Assembly (NCBI GenBank): GCA_030847615.1
Contig: JAUMIR010000002.1
Coordinates: 115,886,309 to 115,950,308, forward strand
From: Gambelia wislizenii
Lineage: Eukaryota; Chordata; Lepidosauria; Squamata; Crotaphytidae
Length of the DNA stretch: 64,000 nucleotides
Direction: 5' to 3'
This document shows, piece after piece, positions 44,230 to 54,904 of the stretch. Each line of letters opens with the position of its first letter. Position 1 is the stretch's first letter. The position numbers and the translations under genes were made by a program. The notes below the pieces were generated by a model. The model had not been told where the DNA came from and ran no database searches. It was given only the letters and a program-made list of their open reading frames with translations.

Positions 44230-44760
44230 GATCCAATGGATGGGATCTCCTCCTCACTCCCTCACTCCTCCCCTCCCCCGGGGGGATCGCTCCCTTGCCC
44301 GGCGTGTCTCCCTCCGCCGCCCCCAACTCACCCCCGCCGCCGCCGCCGTGCCAGTGGAGCCGGCTGGGCGCTCTCCAGTGGCAGCAGCTTCGCCGCTCAG
44401 CGCCGCCCAGGCTGAAGCCGCCACGCTCGGGGACGCGCCTGGCTCCGCGCGCGGGCAGGCGGGCGGGAAGCGCGTCTCCGTGTGTGCGCGCCGTGGCGGC
44501 CTGAGCAGCCCCGCGGGAGAGGGTGGAGCTGGCTCTAGGAAGCGACTTCTTCTTCTTCCTTCGTTGGCGGGAATGGTGTCTGGCCCTGACAGGACACACA
44601 CACACACAAGACACCATCCACACACACACCCCAACTATGATCCTCTTCGCCAACCAACCAGCCTCCCCCCGCCAGGGCGGGAAGGAGGAGGAGACGGGTG
44701 GCGGGGTTGCGCCTCAGGTTGGCGCGTTGCTAAGGGGGCACCAATTTGACAAGAGGTGGT
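44230..44760 (-). promoter_or_regulatory. TEX264: CpG island, probable TEX264 promoter and exon 1
   Basis: GC-rich sequence with dense CpG (CGCCGCCGCCGCCG, GGCGGGCGGGAAGCGCG) stands out from the AT-rich surroundings. A consensus donor on the minus strand (GG/GTGAGTT, exon end at ~44332) would let a 5' UTR exon splice to 38545 or 34831. No TATA box is evident, as usual for housekeeping promoters. The exact start site is unknown, and bidirectional activity is possible. Confidence 0.7.
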
Positions 44761-44764
44761 TGTG

Positions 44765-45020
44765 GGGGGTCTGGCATGGGGAGAGCATAGTCGCCTCAGC
44801 ACTTGGAAAAGAAAAAAAAGAGTGATTATAGTATGTTTAGATTAAGAGGAAACATGTATTAGTGTTAGGATAGATAGTTTTATTTTTGTATTGGTAAGAA
44901 AAGAGGAAAGCTATTATTATTTTTGCGTTATTGTTACGGCCTTTTGCGGTCGTGTGTATTTTTCAGTAGAATGGTTTTATTCTAATGAAAAATTCCTAAT
45001 CCCACACACGCACACACAAA
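44765..45020. other. Unassigned
   Basis: AT-rich sequence with a short (CA)n near 45003. Confidence 0.5.
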
Positions 45021-45024
45021 CACC

Positions 45025-46320
45025 TTGCCAGGGTCTTTGGCGGGCCCCTTACTGACTGCTGAGATTAAGGGCAGCAAAATGCTCTACACAGGATTTAGGA
45101 TGAAAATTAAAACAAACCAGTTTAAATGAGGGCACCAAAGGCATATTTGTATTTATTTTTTAAAGAAAAACTAAATGGGTTTACAGAATAAAAACTGACA
45201 ATAATATCATGCCAGGCCTCCAGACTAGAGCACTGTCAGCCCCCCCCCCCCCATTTTGTGAGGCCATGCTAGCCTCTGTGGGGAGTTCCCCCATCACTCT
45301 GGGAGGGTGGAAAGAGACCACCAGTCATGGCCTCCCCACATCCTGAAGCAGGTCCCAAAGCTAGGCCCCCCTGTTAAGGGCAGGCAGATGCTCTACAGGA
45401 TTTAAGATGAAAATTAAAATAACTCAAATGATGACACCAAAGTAATATTTATGTTTATTTTTTAAAAAAAACTAAATGGGCTTACATAATAAAAACATAC
45501 AATAATATCACGCGGGGGGGGGCAAGCTAGAGCCCTGGCAGCCCCCCACCCCTGCTTGTGGGGCCATGCTAGCCTCCCTGGCAAGTTCCCACATCACTCA
45601 GTGAGGGTGGACAGATCACCAGTCATGGCTCCCGCATCCTGAAGTGGGGCCCCAGGCCAGGCTCTTTGGCGGGGCCCCTACCTACTGCTAAGGTTAAGGG
45701 TAGCCTTAAGGGAGGCCTGGTGTGATAAGAGCCACAGTAGTGGCTCTTAACCTTTTCTTCACCTGGGACCCCCTTTAAATAGCTTTTGTTCCTGTGGACC
45801 CCTGAGACTTAACTCAAGATTTAAAGCAATAATAATACCTAAATAACAACAACAACAATTACACTACCCATTAAATCTTCCCTCAGAGGCACTGGAGGGG
45901 GAGGGAAGAATTTCCTCTGCTGCTTCCTGCAAGTTTGTGGCTGGAGTGGGTGGAATGGCAATGTGCAGGCCAAGCCAGCCAACCAGGTTTTGCCTTTGCT
46001 CCTGTCCTGTGGCCACTCCACTGCAGGGAACAGGTGGGCCAAGCAGCCTTCAAGGCTTCACGGACCCCCTGTGAGGACATTGCAAATCCCTGGTGGTCCC
46101 TGGATCACAGGTTAAGAACCACTACTCTACAGAATTTAGGATAAAAATTAAAAAACATGATAACACTAAAGTAATGTTTGTATTTGTTTAAAAAAAACTA
46201 AATGGATTTATATAACAAACTCTTACAATAATATCAGGCCGGGGGGGGCCCTCCTCATCCCAGGCCCCCAGGCTAGAGCCCTGTCAGCCCGCCCCCCCCC
46301 CCGTTGTGGAGCCCTGCTCA
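45025..46320 (-). repeat. Tandem array of three ~330-bp repeat units
   Basis: Units begin near 45030, 45360 and 45660. Each has the order CTACTGCTAAGGTTAAGGG, then CTCTACAGGATTTA, GATGACACCAAAGTAATATT, an A-run with ACTAAATGGGCTTAC, poly-C/G and GCTAGAGCCCTGGCAGCC. The third unit is interrupted by a hAT MITE. A single unit in opposite orientation sits at 2755-3020. Confidence 0.8.
45738..46124 (+). mobile_element. hAT-like MITE
   Basis: Starts TAGTGGCTCTTAACCTTTTC and ends with the inverse AGGTTAAGAACCACTA. The flanking octamers AGCCACAG and CTCTACAG share five of eight bases. It is the same family as 54492-54895. Confidence 0.75.
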
Positions 46321-46324
46321 AGCA

Positions 46325-47160
46325 CAGCCTGGTGAAGGGAATGAGGCTGCAAGCAGACAGAGGTTTAACAGGTAGAGCTTCCCTCTCACTGCCATCTCCT
46401 CAGTTCCATGCAAATAAGACTTTTGTTTCTGCTCAAAATGAAACATTTACTTGCAGAGTTCTCTTGCTTGCCCCGTTCCGTAGCTTAGGTTATTGTGGGT
46501 TAGTCGCAATTCATGGGGGGTTTTTTATTAAAAATTTCACACAAAATCCAACAGGTGGGGGGGGTGATTCAATGATGGACTGAATGGGTCTATCTTAGTT
46601 GGGACTAACAAGTGGATTTAGGCTGTATATACACCATAGTGGCACAGTAGGGCATCAGTTCCAGAAATGATGAGGAGAGATCATGTAAAAAAAAAATTCT
46701 AAATTTTTCAAGGATTTAACATATTAGCCATAGCCTGGCACAAGAACAGTTTATTTCTCTGGGAGGTGGTCAGGGTCATCCTTAATGTAGCAAATAGTAT
46801 AAAATCACTCATCACTTTCTGAAAGTATAAGCCTGTTCTATACATGTTTAATCAGAAGTAGGTCTTAATAGCAAAAAGTTAATAAAGATGATTTTTTTTA
46901 AAAAAAAAAGTAAGTCATGCTGAGTTCAGCAGGGATTATTTCCAAATGCAGGCTTATATGTCTGTTGCTCAGGTAAAATTTCCATAACTGGGCTACCAAC
47001 ACTGAACAAGATATGTGCCATTTATTTGTGCAGAGGTCCTTAACCTGCACACAGTGGACACATTGGGGCTCCATTCATAGGCCTCAAGGGTTCTGTAAAC
47101 CAGCCACACACAAATTCTCTTTCATTTACACCCTGGTACTTTGAAAATCTCACATACAAG
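46325..47160. other. Mostly unassigned
   Basis: The 46820-46960 text (ATGTTTAATCAGAAGTAGGT; TGAGTTCAGCAGGGATTATT) resembles the reptile repeat at 56.63 kb. Nothing else recognised. Confidence 0.4.
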
Positions 47161-47164
47161 CAAA

Positions 47165-48292
47165 GTTTCCATATATTGAATGAGAAATGTCTGATGTCCA
47201 AACTGGGTTCAGAGGAGGAAGAGACACTAGGGTTCATATCACAAACATACACTGGACAATAGAACACACCAAAGAACTTAAGAAGAAAATTAACCTCTGC
47301 TTAATAAATTACAGCAAAGCCTTTGACTGTAGAGCATGAGAAATTATGATTCGTTCTAAAAGAAATGGGAATGCCACAACCTAAACTCTGGACAAGAGGC
47401 CACCATCAGGACGCAATACATAGAAACACAATGGTTTCCAATTGGCAAGAGAGTCAGACAGGGCTGCATTGTATCGCTCTATTAATCCCTATGCAGAGCC
47501 TACCAGACAGAAAAGAGGATTAGACTCAGGGGAAGCTGGTGTGAAAAATGGGAGAAGGAACATCCACAGTTTAAGATATGCAGATGACATCATATTGCAG
47601 AAAATAGCGGAGACTTGGAATGACTACTGAAGACATTTAAGAATGTGCGAAAGCAGGGTTATAGGGTTCATTAAGAAGACAAAAATAATGACCACAGATT
47701 ATTGGCAATATGGGTAACAAAGATATTGAAATAGTTTAACTAAAATGGAAACCCTAGTCAAGAAATCAAAAGAAGACGAAGATTTGGAAGGTAGCCATGA
47801 AGGAACTAGATAAGATATGTATAAAGACATATCATTAAATACCAAAGTCAGAATCATCCAAACCGAAGTATTTCCACTTTCTATGTATTGTTCTGAGAGC
47901 TGGAGAGTAAAGAAAGCTGACAGGAAGAAAATCAACTCATTTGAAATGTGTTGGAGAAGAGTTCTACGGATACCACAGATGGCTAAAAGGGAAATGAGGC
48001 CCTACAACAAATGAAGCCTGAACTCTCTCTAGAAGCTAAGATTACTAAGGTGAGGCTGTTGTACTTTGGAGATATCATGAGAAGATGTGAGTCATTGAAA
48101 AAGACAATAATGCTTAGTAAAGTAGAAGGCAATAGGAAAAGAAGAAGACCATATTTCACATCAAGGAAGCCATGGCCCTGACTCTGCAAAACCTGAGGAG
48201 GGCAGTTGATATCCAGGCATCTTGGAGGTCTCTCATTCATGGGGTTACTGTAAGTCAAAGTCAATTTGATAGCAAATAACAACAAACTTTGG
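47165..48292 (+). mobile_element. BovB/RTE LINE fragment (RT to 3' end)
   Basis: Plus-strand frames give INLCLINYSKAFDC (47290-47330), then WFPIGKRVRQGCIV (~47435-47470). SLRYADDI follows (47570-47592; catalytic YADD intact), then YCSESWRVKKADRKK (47880-47930) and WRRVLRIPQMAK. It ends GTAAGTCAAAGTCAATTTGA and AATAACAACAAAC. Multiple stops and shifts make it inactive. The first ~60% of the element is missing. Confidence 0.85.
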
Positions 48293-48320
48293 AAACTGCA
48301 TTTAAGTGCATTTTTTTAAA

Positions 48321-49077
48321 CTAGCTGGACCCAGTGTACCATAAGGCATTTAAAAACTGCCCCCAAAATGCCCAGGAAACCTCATGACAACCCTTTGAGG
48401 TAGGCCAGTGGGTTTAACTTGCCCTCCCATCACTCACCCTGGCCCACCGCTGTTTGCCCTGCCCCCCTTCACTTGCCCTGCCCCCCTTCACTTGCCCTGG
48501 CCCCCCACCGCTCACTCTGCCCCCCCACTGCTTGACCTGCCCCCTGTCCTTCACCTTGTCCCCCCACTGCTCACCCTGCCCCCCCGTTGCTCACCCCACC
48601 CCCTGGCAGTCACCCTGGCCCCCCTGCCACTCGCTCTGCCCCCCCCCGCTGGTCACCCTGCCCCCCCCGCCATTTGCCCTGGGCCCCCCGTTGTTCACCC
48701 TAGGCCCCCTGCCGCTCACCCTGGGGCCCCTGCCGCTTGACCTGGCCCCCACTGTTTGACCTGGCCCCCAGCCGCTTGCCCTGCCCCCTGCTGCTCGCCT
48801 TCCTGCCTCCAAACTCCCCCTGCCGGTCGCCATTCCCCTGGGAAACTCACCTCCCACACCTCCAAATTCACCCCCTGCACTCCAGCACAAATGCACAGAC
48901 CACCACCACCACCACCATGCTACTCCCTCTCCAGCCACCATGTTTAAAATCTACATGGTCCCACCCCCAGTGTGCTGATTGGCTGTCCAACAGACCTGTG
49001 ATTGGTTGGTCAGTTCCCTAAGCAGCCAATCAGCACACTGGAAATGGCAACATACCAAAGAGAATTATATATATAGA
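48321..49077 (-). mobile_element. Nonautonomous Helitron-like unit C with C-rich minisatellite
   Basis: The minus strand starts TCTATATATATAATTCTC (49077) and ends CTGGGTCCAGCTAG (48321). The host bases flanking it are A and T, as for Helitrons. Positions 48415-48850 are an irregular ~30-bp minisatellite (CTTGCCCTGCCCCCC / CTCACCCTG). No coding sequence for a helicase. Confidence 0.65.
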
Positions 49078-49149
49078 TGAAGGGTGTCCATAGCTTTCCT
49101 AAAATTTTCTAAGGGATCTAAACAAGGAAAAAGGGAGGGGGAACAAGAA

Positions 49150-49620
49150 ATCTAGCAGCACCTTTAAGATGGAGATTGCATCTTCATTGCAAATTGCAAT
49201 GAAGATGGCGTCTGAAGAAATGGATTGATATCCACAAACGCTCATGGTAAAATAAAAAATAGTCTTAAAGGTGCTTGTTGTTGTTGTGTGCCTTCAAGCT
49301 GTTTCCGACTTATGACAAACCTATCATGGGGGTTCGCCATAGGGCAAACCTGTCATGGGTTTTCTTGGCAAGAGTTGTTCAGAGGGGGTTTGCAATCCTC
49401 TGAGACTAAGAGAATGTGACTTGTCCAGGGTCACCCAGTGCATTTCCATGGTTGAGCGGGGATTCAAACCCTGGTCTCCAGAGTCATAGTCCAGCACTCA
49501 AGCCACTACACCATGCTGGATCACAAAGGTGCTGCTAGATGTCTTTTTCTCCCCTCCCTCGCCTTCTCTCCTTTTTACACAGCAACAAAATAACATGGCT
49601 ACTGTTTTTTTTTTTAAGTA
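49150..49620 (+). repeat. Penelope-associated repeat with hammerhead-like motif, split by a SINE
   Basis: CTGAAGA (49212-49218) and a perfect hairpin (TGGAT 49221-49225 / ATCCA 49230-49234) are followed by CAAACGCTCATGG. TAGTCTTAAAGGTGCT follows, and after the SINE GGTGCTGCTAGATGTC and CAACAAAATAACATGGCTAC. Conserved core bases after the hairpin are altered (GAAA reads CAAA/AAAC). Confidence 0.55.
49276..49524 (-). mobile_element. Sauria-type SINE with target duplication
   Basis: AAAGGTGCT is duplicated at 49267-49275 and 49525-49533. On the minus strand the tRNA-like head (CCAGCATGGTGTAGTGGCTT; B box GGGTTTGAATCCC) leads to a BovB-type tail (AAGTCGGAAACAGCTTGAAG, CACACAACAACAA). Confidence 0.88.
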
Positions 49621-49624
49621 CTGT

Positions 49625-49970
49625 ATTTCAAGGGATCTGTGATTTAAAAAAAAAAAGCTAAGAGCAACTGATCTGGGTTGCCAGGTTAATGGGAGTGAGG
49701 CCTACAACCTTCTTGCCAGAGCTTTTGGAATTCTAAGGAAGCTCACCAGGTTTATTCTTTCCCAGTCTTTTAAATTTAGGGCTGGTCTACAATAGTGAAA
49801 AACCCCAAATTTCCTAATGGGGTTTGTTAAATAAACAATGTTACCCCCCTGTGCTTTACTGGAAGTACCTTACAAAACAGGCACCATAAAACTGATGGCT
49901 TTAACTCCCTTTTGAAAGCACAGAACTAATCAGCAGAGTTCTCTATTTAAAAACACATGTGCAGCAGACA
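49625..49970. other. Unassigned
   Basis: Nothing recognised. Confidence 0.5.
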
Positions 49971-50413
49971 CGTGTTGATTCCAGCATGCAGGCTTAAGAT
50001 AACCATCCACACAACTTCTCCTCAGTTTATATTTTCTAGCATGAAAGAGACTCAAAACACTCAAAAGTAGTTTAAAAGTATAAAAACATCTTTACTTACA
50101 GTCTGTGTGCATTTCTCATTGAATATCAGCAACATAATAACAGGTGAAGTCTAAAACGTACTAAAAATAACTAAAAACTACCTGTTATAAACAAAAATAT
50201 GCAGGAGCCCTGCAAAGCAGGTCCTGCCTCTAGAAAGGTATCATGGCGACCGGTAAGCCTCATTGTAGTTTTCCAGACAAAGAGAAGGACTTGAACACAC
50301 CTCTTCCTCTGGAAAACCAACTACATTTCAGTAGGAAGTTACATCAAGCATTCTGTTTGCTTCTATCAGTTAACCCTTTCAGCAGTCAAACATCCCAACA
50401 TCTCCCCCCAATC
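49970..50413 (-). mobile_element. LTR with adjoining polypurine tract
   Basis: The minus strand reads ATTGGGGGGAGA/TGTTGGGATG at ~50413-50393, a purine tract directly before a 5'-TG. The block ends about 430 bases later at GGAATCAACA (TG...CA, TGTTG...CAACA). It has an AGTAAA-type signal near the middle. This looks like the 3' LTR of an LTR retrotransposon or endogenous retrovirus whose interior is mostly gone. No coding sequence was found upstream, and no clear flanking duplication. Confidence 0.45.
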
Positions 50414-50414
50414 T

Positions 50415-51055
50415 AGCTTAACAATGCCACATGACATGTGGCCTTTTCCTCGAATTTTGTGTGATAATGCCACATGATATACAGTCCTATCCTCACCACA
50501 CTTGGGAATACCACCTTAATCCATATTTTAGAAAACTTTCAGTTTTCTCCCGAGTTTGCTTGAAACTCCAGAGAAAACTATACTGTGAACAATCCATGTG
50601 CACTGGATTGCAGGGGAGGAAGGAGAGGAAGGACATGTACTGCCATTTTTTCCTTTTCTTTGGTGCTACTTCCTTATTCCAGAGGCAGAGCCCTGTGCTA
50701 CCCACTCTCTCTGAGATTAGAACAACCGGCCAGCCCCACCATCATGAGGTTGGCTGCTCCTTCTAATCTGAGAGAGAGCAACTAGCACTGGGGCTCTGCT
50801 TTTCTGGTACACAATCACCCACTCTGCAGTCAGAAGGAGCAGCCAGCCCCACCATCAGGGCCGGTTTAAGGCACCAGCAGCATCAGCATCCACTAGGGGG
50901 GCCATCATTGTGGGGGGCGGGCGTAGTATCCCTCCTCCTGCAAAAACATTATTAGTAATAATGTGAATATCCTGTACTGTGAATAGCTTAGTTAGGTTAC
51001 ATTGACCTGAGATAAACATATGGGGCTGCAAAATAAAGCATTTCAGGGGGGGGGC
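50415..51055. other. Unassigned, with an inverted repeat at ~50686-50805
   Basis: CACTCTCTCTGAGATTAGAA at ~50703 is mirrored by TTCTAATCTGAGAGAGAGCA at ~50760 and outer AGAGCCC / GGGGCTCT, giving ~45-bp arms. The rest is unrecognised. Confidence 0.5.
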
Positions 51056-51060
51056 AAAAT

Positions 51061-51415
51061 TGAATGGTTAGTTTCTGGGTATAGAAATGCAAGGCGCATT
51101 AGTGTCTGTTTGGCTAATGGTTGGTTGATGGGCCGTTATCTGCTGGGAATCCCCCTGTCCCTGGATGGAATTCTTTTGTAAGTGTTGAGTTTTGATTCTA
51201 TTGTATTTCAAAACTGGGAGCCAGGTTTTGTTTACTTTTAAGGTTTTTTCTTTCCTGTTGAAGTTGTCCAGGTGTTTGTGGATTTCAATAGCTTCTCTGT
51301 GCATTCTGACATGATAGTTGTTGGCTTGGTCTAGAATTTCTGTGTTTTCAAATAGCATTTTGTGTCCAGGTTGGTTTATAACATGTTCTGCTACTGCCGA
51401 TTTTTCTGGCTGGCC
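51061..51415 (-). mobile_element. Penelope-like element C-terminal fragment (inverted copy)
   Basis: The minus strand from 51415 encodes EKSAVAEHVINQPGHKMLF, ENTEILDQANNYHVRMHREA and NFNRKEKTLKVNKTWLPVL. This is the endonuclease-side C-terminus of a Penelope-like element. It ends at CISIPRN near 51070 and lacks the 3' UTR. Confidence 0.75.
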
Positions 51416-51420
51416 CAGTC

Positions 51421-51890
51421 TGCAGTGTTCGAAAACACAGAAATTCTAGACCAGGCCAACAACTATCATGTCAGAATACACAGAGAAGTTATTAAAATCC
51501 ACAAACACCTGGACAACTTCAACAGGAAAGAAGATACCTTAAAAGTAAACAAAATCTGGCTCCCAGTTTTGAAATACAATAGAATCAAAACTCAACACAT
51601 ACAAAAGAATTCCATCCAGGGACAGGTGGATTCCCAGCAGATAATGGCCCATCAACCAACCATTAGCCAAACAGACACTAACAAGCCTTGCATTTCTATA
51701 CCCAGAAACTAACCATTCAATTACACAAATTTACATATACTCCCCAACAGGGATTAACAGCATATAAACTCCACACACACAACTACCCAACCATTCTCTG
51801 AGGATGCCAGCCACAAATGCAGGTGAAACGTCAGAAAGAAACTATTCCAGAACATGACCTCACAGCACGGAAAAAAACCCAAGGAAAATC
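51421..51890 (+). mobile_element. Penelope-like element C-terminal fragment and 3' end (direct copy)
   Basis: The plus strand from 51421 repeats the same C-terminus (FENTEILDQANNYHVRIHRE to CISIPRN, stop near 51710). It continues through a 3' UTR that holds a hammerhead-like motif (CTGAGGA 51798-51804, GAAA 51825-51828, ACGT, GTC) and ends near 51890. It is head-to-head with the minus-strand copy. Confidence 0.75.
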
Positions 51891-51899
51891 TAACTGGCA

Positions 51900-52765
51900 G
51901 AACTTGGTCTCTCTCCCTGCCCCGCCATAAAGCGTGTTAGATGAGCGGGATAAGATAACAGCATATGATACGCTGGGTACAGCTAGTAATAAAGAAAAAG
52001 CCATAAACACGACAAGCCATGAAAAGTCAGCAGAATTACAGGGGAGATATGAGCACTAGTATTTTTTTTCTTTCTATAAAAATTCTTTTAAAATTAATTT
52101 TGTCAACATGCAAAATAATAATATGGTTGAATATTGCTTATACATACGTTAACGATAAAGTAAATATCAAGAAGCAAAAATCACAGCTACACAATCCTCC
52201 CATAATAAATAAAAACATACATACATCATAAATACTACTGAGATTCATCAACAAAATTGCCTAAATTGGTACCATTTTTTAAAAAACAAATGTACTTCTA
52301 TCACAGCATCACTCTGGAAACTATTTCTTCCTAAAGACTGAATTGTGACTATTACCTAACCTTTAGATCAGTGGCTGTCTGAATCCTTCCAAAAATGCTT
52401 CACAAAGCAGGCTGTAATGTTATGGAAATTCGTTTGAGAATAAACTCAGTTAATTGTAGAGCAGCTAAAACTGGAACACACCACCCAAGCCAATGTGTAA
52501 ATACCTCACCTTGCTATTTTGTTTTTTGTTGTGCCATTTATTTTGTTTTCCCTCCTCTGTCTCTTTACTTTCCCCTTGTTTGTGTTGCTCTTCCCTTTTC
52601 CGTTACCATAAAAATCAAACTATCACAAGCCAATTGTATCCCCATCCCCTGAGATGAAACTTGATAACAGCATATCCCAAGCTGATACTTCAAATTAGCA
52701 GACTCCATCTTGGGACTTCAGTAGAAGTACACATCTTGTGCCTTCAACATTAAGTCAGGATGATG
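51900..52765. other. Unassigned AT-rich stretch
   Basis: No gene or repeat recognised. Confidence 0.5.
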
Positions 52766-52769
52766 TGAA

Positions 52770-53050
52770 GATGATTTAGCCAGGATGGTGCTGCAGCCTT
52801 ATTTGAGAACTCACGACGAACAAGTCTTGAAGAGAAACGACAACGCAGAAAGAATCACAACCCAAAAACATCACCCAAGGAGTCCTTCTGCTGCGCTTTT
52901 TGCAACCGGACTTGTTTATCTCGGATTGGCCTTTTTAGTCATCAGCGCGCTTGCAGAAGGCACGGGATGAGTCCTTCCTGAATCTTCGTTTGCGAAGAAA
53001 AGCCAGAGGAGGAGGAGTTTTTCTGCTTCTTTCCCTAGGCCCAACCTGAC
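52770..53050 (+). pseudogene. Non-LTR LINE 3' end with C2HC finger
   Basis: Matches, in direct orientation, the LINE tail at 11.9-12.1 kb: TGCTGCAGCCTTATTTGAGA, AACGACAACGCAGA and CTCGGATTGGCCTTTTTAGT. The finger region reads CCAFC-like CCAFCNRTC in a shifted frame. The 61-residue frame at 52785-52970 spans it but is not a host gene. Confidence 0.7.
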
Positions 53051-53054
53051 GAAG

Positions 53055-53375
53055 AGTCCTAGAGGACTCAAAGGTTCACCTTTTTAAAAGGTATTTGAGT
53101 GTCTCAGTAAATAAATAACTCAGACCCATTCTTGCGGACATATTTGAAAAACCAACGTCATTGCAAAGGTGATAGAACACTGCTACATCTCCCTGATCCC
53201 ACACACATAGAACTGATAAGGGTAATGCTGCCAACTTGACTATGTTACTTGCTGAAACTTCATGATACTGAATGTTTTTTATTTGGTTGAACATTTGTAC
53301 CTTACCTGTTTTAATGTTTTGTTAAGGTCTGTACAAATCAAAAACATCAATAAAACAACCCAAAATAAAATGAAC
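53055..53375. other. Unassigned
   Basis: No gene seen; a LINE-tail-like ACCTTACCTGTTTTAATG text near 53300. Confidence 0.45.
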
Positions 53376-54415
53376 CCAAAGGGTGCTCAGCGGTGGCTCC
53401 TCTTCGTCTTGGAAAGATGTGACCAGTGGGGTGCCACAGGGTTCTGTCCTGGGCCCAGTGCTATTCCACATCTTTATCAAAGAATTGGATGAGGGAATTA
53501 GGGGCATACTTATCAAATTTGCAGATGACACCAAATTAGGAGGAGTAGCTAATACCCTAGAGGACAGGATCAAAATTCAGAATGACCTGGATAGACTGAA
53601 GAGCTGGGCCAAAGCTAACAAAATGAAATTCAATACGGAGAAATGTAAAGTACTGCACTTAGGGCGGAAAAATGAAATGCATAGATATAGGATGGGAGAG
53701 ACCTGGCTGAACGAGACTACGTGCAAAAGGGATCTAGGAGTCCTAGTAGACCACAAGTCGAACATGAGTCAACAGTGTGATGCAGCAGCTAAAAAGGCCA
53801 ATGCGATTTTGGGCTGTATCAATAGAAGTATAGTGTCTAGATCAAGGGAAGTAATAGTGCCTCTCTATTCTGCCTTGGTCAGACCTCACCTAGAATACTG
53901 TGTCCAGTTCTGGGCACCACAATTCAAAAAAGATATTGACAAACTGGAGCATGTCCAGAGAAGGGCAACTAAAATGGTGAAAGGTCTGGAAACCATGCCT
54001 TATGAGGAGAGACTTAGGGAGCTGGGTATGTTTAGCCTGGAAAAAAGACAGTTAAGAGGCAATATGATAGCCCTGTTTAAGTATTTGAAGGGGTGCCACA
54101 CTGAGGATGGAGCAGGCTTGTTTTCTGCTGCTCCAGAGACTGGAACACGGAGCAATGGATGCAAGCTCCAAGAACAGAGATTCCACCTCAACATTAGGAG
54201 GAACTTTTTGACAGTAAGAGCTGTTCAGCAGTGTAACACACTCCCTCGGAGTGTGGTGGGGTCTCCTTCCTTGGAGGTCTTTAAACAGAGGCTGGGTGGC
54301 CATCTGTCGGGGATGCTTTGATCAAGATTTCCTGTGTGGCAGGGGGTTGGACTGCATGGCCCTCGTGGTCTCTTCCAACTCTACAATTCTATGATTCTAT
54401 GATTCTATGAAATCT
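53376..54415 (+). mobile_element. CR1 LINE 3' kilobase, well preserved
   Basis: A 5'-truncated CR1 beginning in the RT palm (GGTGCTCAGCGGTGGCTCCT) and ending in three octamers (ATTCTATGATTCTATGATTC) at ~54388-54411. It is less diverged than the other CR1 copies here, so it is probably the youngest. Confidence 0.9.
53383..54321 (+). pseudogene. CR1 ORF2 C-terminal third, open frame
   Basis: An uninterrupted 312-residue frame covers VPQGSVLGPVLFHIFI, the FADDTKLGGVANTLEDRIKI catalytic box, [36 protein letters not shown] and [17 protein letters not shown]. It ends [18 protein letters not shown]. The endonuclease and the fingers of RT are absent, so it has no activity on its own despite the intact frame. 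There is no promoter upstream. Confidence 0.88.
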
Positions 54416-54491
54416 CAAACCCATTCTTGAATTTTACCTATGGACTATGTGGCTATGTTTCTGGTTTTGTATTTTGATTTATTTTATAGTG

Positions 54492-54895
54492 CAGTGGCTC
54501 TTAACCTTTTCTTTACCAGGGACCCCCTTTAAATATCTTTTTTTGTTGCCATGGTTCCCCAAGACTTAACTCAAGATTTAAAACCCTAACACTCCTAACA
54601 ACAACAACAACAAAATACCAAATAATAATAATACAATTACACCACCCATTAAACTTTCCCGCAGAGGCACTGGAGGGGGAGGGAAGACTTTTCTCCTGCA
54701 TCTTCGTGCAAGTTTGTGGCTGGAGCAGATTGAATGGCAATACACAGGCCAAGCCATCCATCCAGCCTTTGCCTTGGCCCCTGTCATGTGGCCACTCCAC
54801 TGCAGGGAGGAGGTGGGCCAGGCAGCCATCACGGATCCCCTGTGAGGACATTGCGGACTCCTCGACATCCCCAGACCACATGTTAAGAACCACTG
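54492..54895 (+). mobile_element. hAT-like MITE with 8-bp duplication
   Basis: TIRs CAGTGGCTCTTAACC and the inverse of TTAAGAACCACTG; flanks TTATAGTG (54484-54491) and TTTTAGTG (54896-54903) match in seven of eight positions. Same family as 45738-46124. Confidence 0.85.
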
Positions 54896-54904
54896 TTTTA
54901 GTGG

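Noticed and set aside
44066..44749. Long open frames on both strands in the CpG island (up to 228 codons)
   Set aside because: Low-complexity Pro/Arg/Gly composition follows from GC richness. No conserved domain; frames overlap on both strands.
48408..48947. Proline-rich frames (about 100 codons)
   Set aside because: They simply translate the C-rich minisatellite of the Helitron-like unit.
53383..54321. 312-codon open frame as a host gene
   Set aside because: The residues are CR1 ORF2 C-terminus; no promoter, and it ends at the CR1 octamers.
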